Assembly (NCBI RefSeq): GCF_900157375.1
Contig: NZ_LT721901.1
Span: 1,449,606 to 1,513,605, forward strand
Direction of reading: 5' to 3'
Source: Mycobacterium rhizamassiliense
GTDB lineage: Bacteria; Actinomycetota; Actinomycetes; Mycobacteriales; Mycobacteriaceae
DNA: 64,000 nt
Shown one piece after another: positions 62,774 through 64,000 of the stretch; position 1 is the first letter of the stretch; each line of letters begins with the position of its first letter. The notes beneath the pieces were generated by a model, which was not told the DNA's origin, did no database searches, and worked only from the letters and a program-made list of their open reading frames with translations. Both the position numbers and the translations under genes were made by a program.

Positions 62774-63622
62774 TCAACAGGTGATCGCGCGGGCCACGCT
62801 GTCGGCGTGGATGCCGGCGGCGATCACGAAGGGAAGCGCGACAAGCACGGTTCCTGGGGCCAGCACTAAAAAGTCCTGTGGCGGGCGACGCTGCATCGCC
62901 GCCCGGACAAAGACCACCATGCTCAAGATCAGGACCGGTCCGTAGCCGAACAGCATCCAGTCGAACCCCGCCTTCTGCGAGGCGTACCACCGCGGCCAGC
63001 ACGCGAGGGTGGTCGCGTCGCGCATCCCGACGTGGTCTGCCGGTACCAACTGCTGATGCTGAGCCAAGACGTAGCCATAAACGATCGTTCCCAGGATGAA
63101 CAGCGTCAGGCCGCAGGCGACTGCGGCGCAGACCCACGCGACGACCGTCTTCTGCCGATCCGATAGCGGCTTGGTGGGGACCGCTATGACGGCCGGCTGC
63201 GCCACGGCGCTCGGTGGCCGCGCGCGGTGTCCGGCGTCGTGGTCGACGGCGTCGGCGGCCTTGCCGGCCTTGAAGGAGGTCCAGGTCATCAGGATGGCGA
63301 TGACAAAGAAGCCGGCGCCGCCGATGAAGGCGACGACGAGTCGCCAGCCGTGCCAGGCCGCGGCGAACAGACCCGCGCCCATGATCGCGTTGAAGAGGAC
63401 GTACACCGGCGCCGAGCGGATCGCGACACGGTCCGCGGCCTCCCACGCCTGCCGACTGCGCTGCGGCATCGGAAGCCGGATGCCCACATAAGCGTTGCGG
63501 TCCAGCGTGCCCCGCGCCGCGCGCCGGTAGTTGGCGACCATCAAAACGCTCATGAGGACAAGGAGGAGCTCCAGGCATGCCGCCCAGAAGATGGCCTGCC
63601 CCTGTATCGCTGCCGGACTCAT
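62774..63622 (-). CDS. SdpI-like membrane protein
   Basis: A 282-residue protein with six or so TM helices. After TM1, the block LDRNAYVGIRLPMPQRSRQA then WEAADRVAIRS is the SdpI/YhfL family signature (immunity-type membrane proteins). A Pro/Ala cytosolic loop (HRARPPSAVAQPAVIAVPTK) divides the two halves. ATG 63622 has GGGGGA before it. It might protect against a bacteriocin-like factor, but no toxin gene is adjacent; SdpI-like proteins of mycobacteria are uncharacterised. Confidence 0.7.
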   Translation of the reverse strand: MSPAAIQGQAIFWAACLELLLVLMSVLMVANYRRAARGTLDRNAYVGIRLPMPQRSRQAWEAADRVAIRSAPVYVLFNAIMGAGLFAAAWHGWRLVVAFIGGAGFFVIAILMTWTSFKAGKAADAVDHDAGHRARPPSAVAQPAVIAVPTKPLSDRQKTVVAWVCAAVACGLTLFILGTIVYGYVLAQHQQLVPADHVGMRDATTLACWPRWYASQKAGFDWMLFGYGPVLILSMVVFVRAAMQRRPPQDFLVLAPGTVLVALPFVIAAGIHADSVARAITC

Positions 63623-63701
63623 CCGTCCCCCGTCGTGCCCCCGGACGCTGATGCGCCACATCCCCGATGCCACGATAAGCGCGCTCGGGCTGTCGCGGGA
63701 G

Positions 63702-64000
63702 TCACCCGATGACGGCCCGGGCCAACTGGGACGCCACGAGGTGGCCCAGGCCGGCTTCGGAGATGCGGAACAGTTCGCCGCCGTCGAGGTCGCGGACGTA
63801 GCGGGCGCCGACTTCTTCGAGTTGCCCGTGCAGCGGGTGGCCGCGCCGATGGTCGCCGAATACCGCTACCTCGCTGCCGGATTCGACGAAGAGCGGGGAC
63901 GCCGTGCCGCTCAGTCGCGCGGCGATGTCCACCGCGATCTGGTCAGCGAACGTGCGCGAGACGATCGTCACCCCGAACGGGGTGCCCGCCTCCGTCGGGA
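63702..64000 (-). CDS. allophanate hydrolase-like protein, C-terminal part (partial)
   Basis: An open frame that runs off the right edge without a clear start (an internal GTG at 63971 is not trustworthy). TPFGVTIVSRTFADQIAVDI matches the last amidase-signature block of allophanate hydrolase, and VAVFGDHRRGHPLHGQLEEV then GARYVRDLDGGELFRISEAG matches its small C-terminal gamma-glutamylcyclotransferase-like domain. The complete enzyme would turn allophanate into ammonia and CO2 in urea use. Only about 100 residues are visible, so identity is moderate. Confidence 0.55.
   Translation of the reverse strand, partial: PTEAGTPFGVTIVSRTFADQIAVDIAARLSGTASPLFVESGSEVAVFGDHRRGHPLHGQLEEVGARYVRDLDGGELFRISEAGLGHLVASQLARAVIG

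Noticed and set aside
1..64000. CRISPR arrays, IS elements, prophage, tRNA or rRNA genes
   Set aside because: No regularly spaced repeats, transposase or integrase motifs, or cloverleaf-like sequence with a T-arm were seen by eye.

Overview
The window reads as chromosomal DNA of a Mycobacterium, most likely a slow grower of the M. avium complex type. This rests on very high GC with gene-dense, overlapping ORFs and on lineage families: MmpL, TIGR00027 methyltransferases, F420-type luciferase-like oxidoreductases, WS/DGAT, DesA3 with its reductase partner, a PrrB-type kinase, an Eis-type acetyltransferase and PknH-like lipoproteins. Species is inference. I saw no insertion sequence, prophage, CRISPR, rRNA or tRNA.

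Layout. 1-9.1 kb: end of a NarL/DesK-type two-component pair, an MmpL exporter, a methyltransferase behind a 28-bp palindrome, a SulP anion transporter, an orphan PrrB-like kinase and a frameshifted FAD oxidoreductase. 9.2-18.6 kb: class I aldolase, TetR with acyl-CoA dehydrogenase, MFS coupled to an Eis-like acetyltransferase, a hydrolase remnant, a 2-hydroxyacid dehydrogenase, a class III cyclase and a lipoprotein hydrolase. 18.6-31.7 kb: ssuBAC sulfonate importer, a SecD-like lipoprotein, MFS, two TIGR00027 methyltransferases, Nudix, hemerythrin, a TetR island with two strong operators driving a flavin monooxygenase operon, and a ketopantoate reductase-like enzyme. 31.9-43.8 kb: BrkB/YihY, LysR with MFS, DUF6065, LLM enzyme, an SDR and a P450 that have each lost their 5' half at one junction, WS/DGAT, two tiny unlisted-size genes (57-aa zinc ribbon, 48-aa hydrophilic protein), then SDR/SnoaL/IclR/TetR genes.

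43.8-52.0 kb holds the most system-like locus: nine tightly packed or overlapping genes on the minus strand (two PknH-like lipoproteins, a secreted-domain anchor protein, MoxR AAA+ ATPase, DUF58, a small membrane protein, two VWA-like membrane proteins and a terminal proline/glycine-rich protein). It looks like an envelope-directed MoxR/VWA chaperone machine with dedicated extracytoplasmic parts. Next to it are a DesA3-like desaturase, its ferredoxin/flavin reductase and a DUF6131 micro-protein.

55.3-60.9 kb is a signalling cassette: a 1375-residue protein joining PAS, GAF, histidine kinase, receiver, PAS, GAF, SpoIIE phosphatase and RsbW-like ATPase domains, translationally coupled to a STAS anti-sigma antagonist and convergent with a diguanylate cyclase. 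The end carries a GH6 cellulase, two membrane proteins and the C-terminal part of an allophanate hydrolase-like protein.

Gene decay is a theme: single-base frameshifts near 8740, 27600 and 44090, an internally deleted hydrolase (14654-14961) and the SDR/P450 double truncation near 37668.
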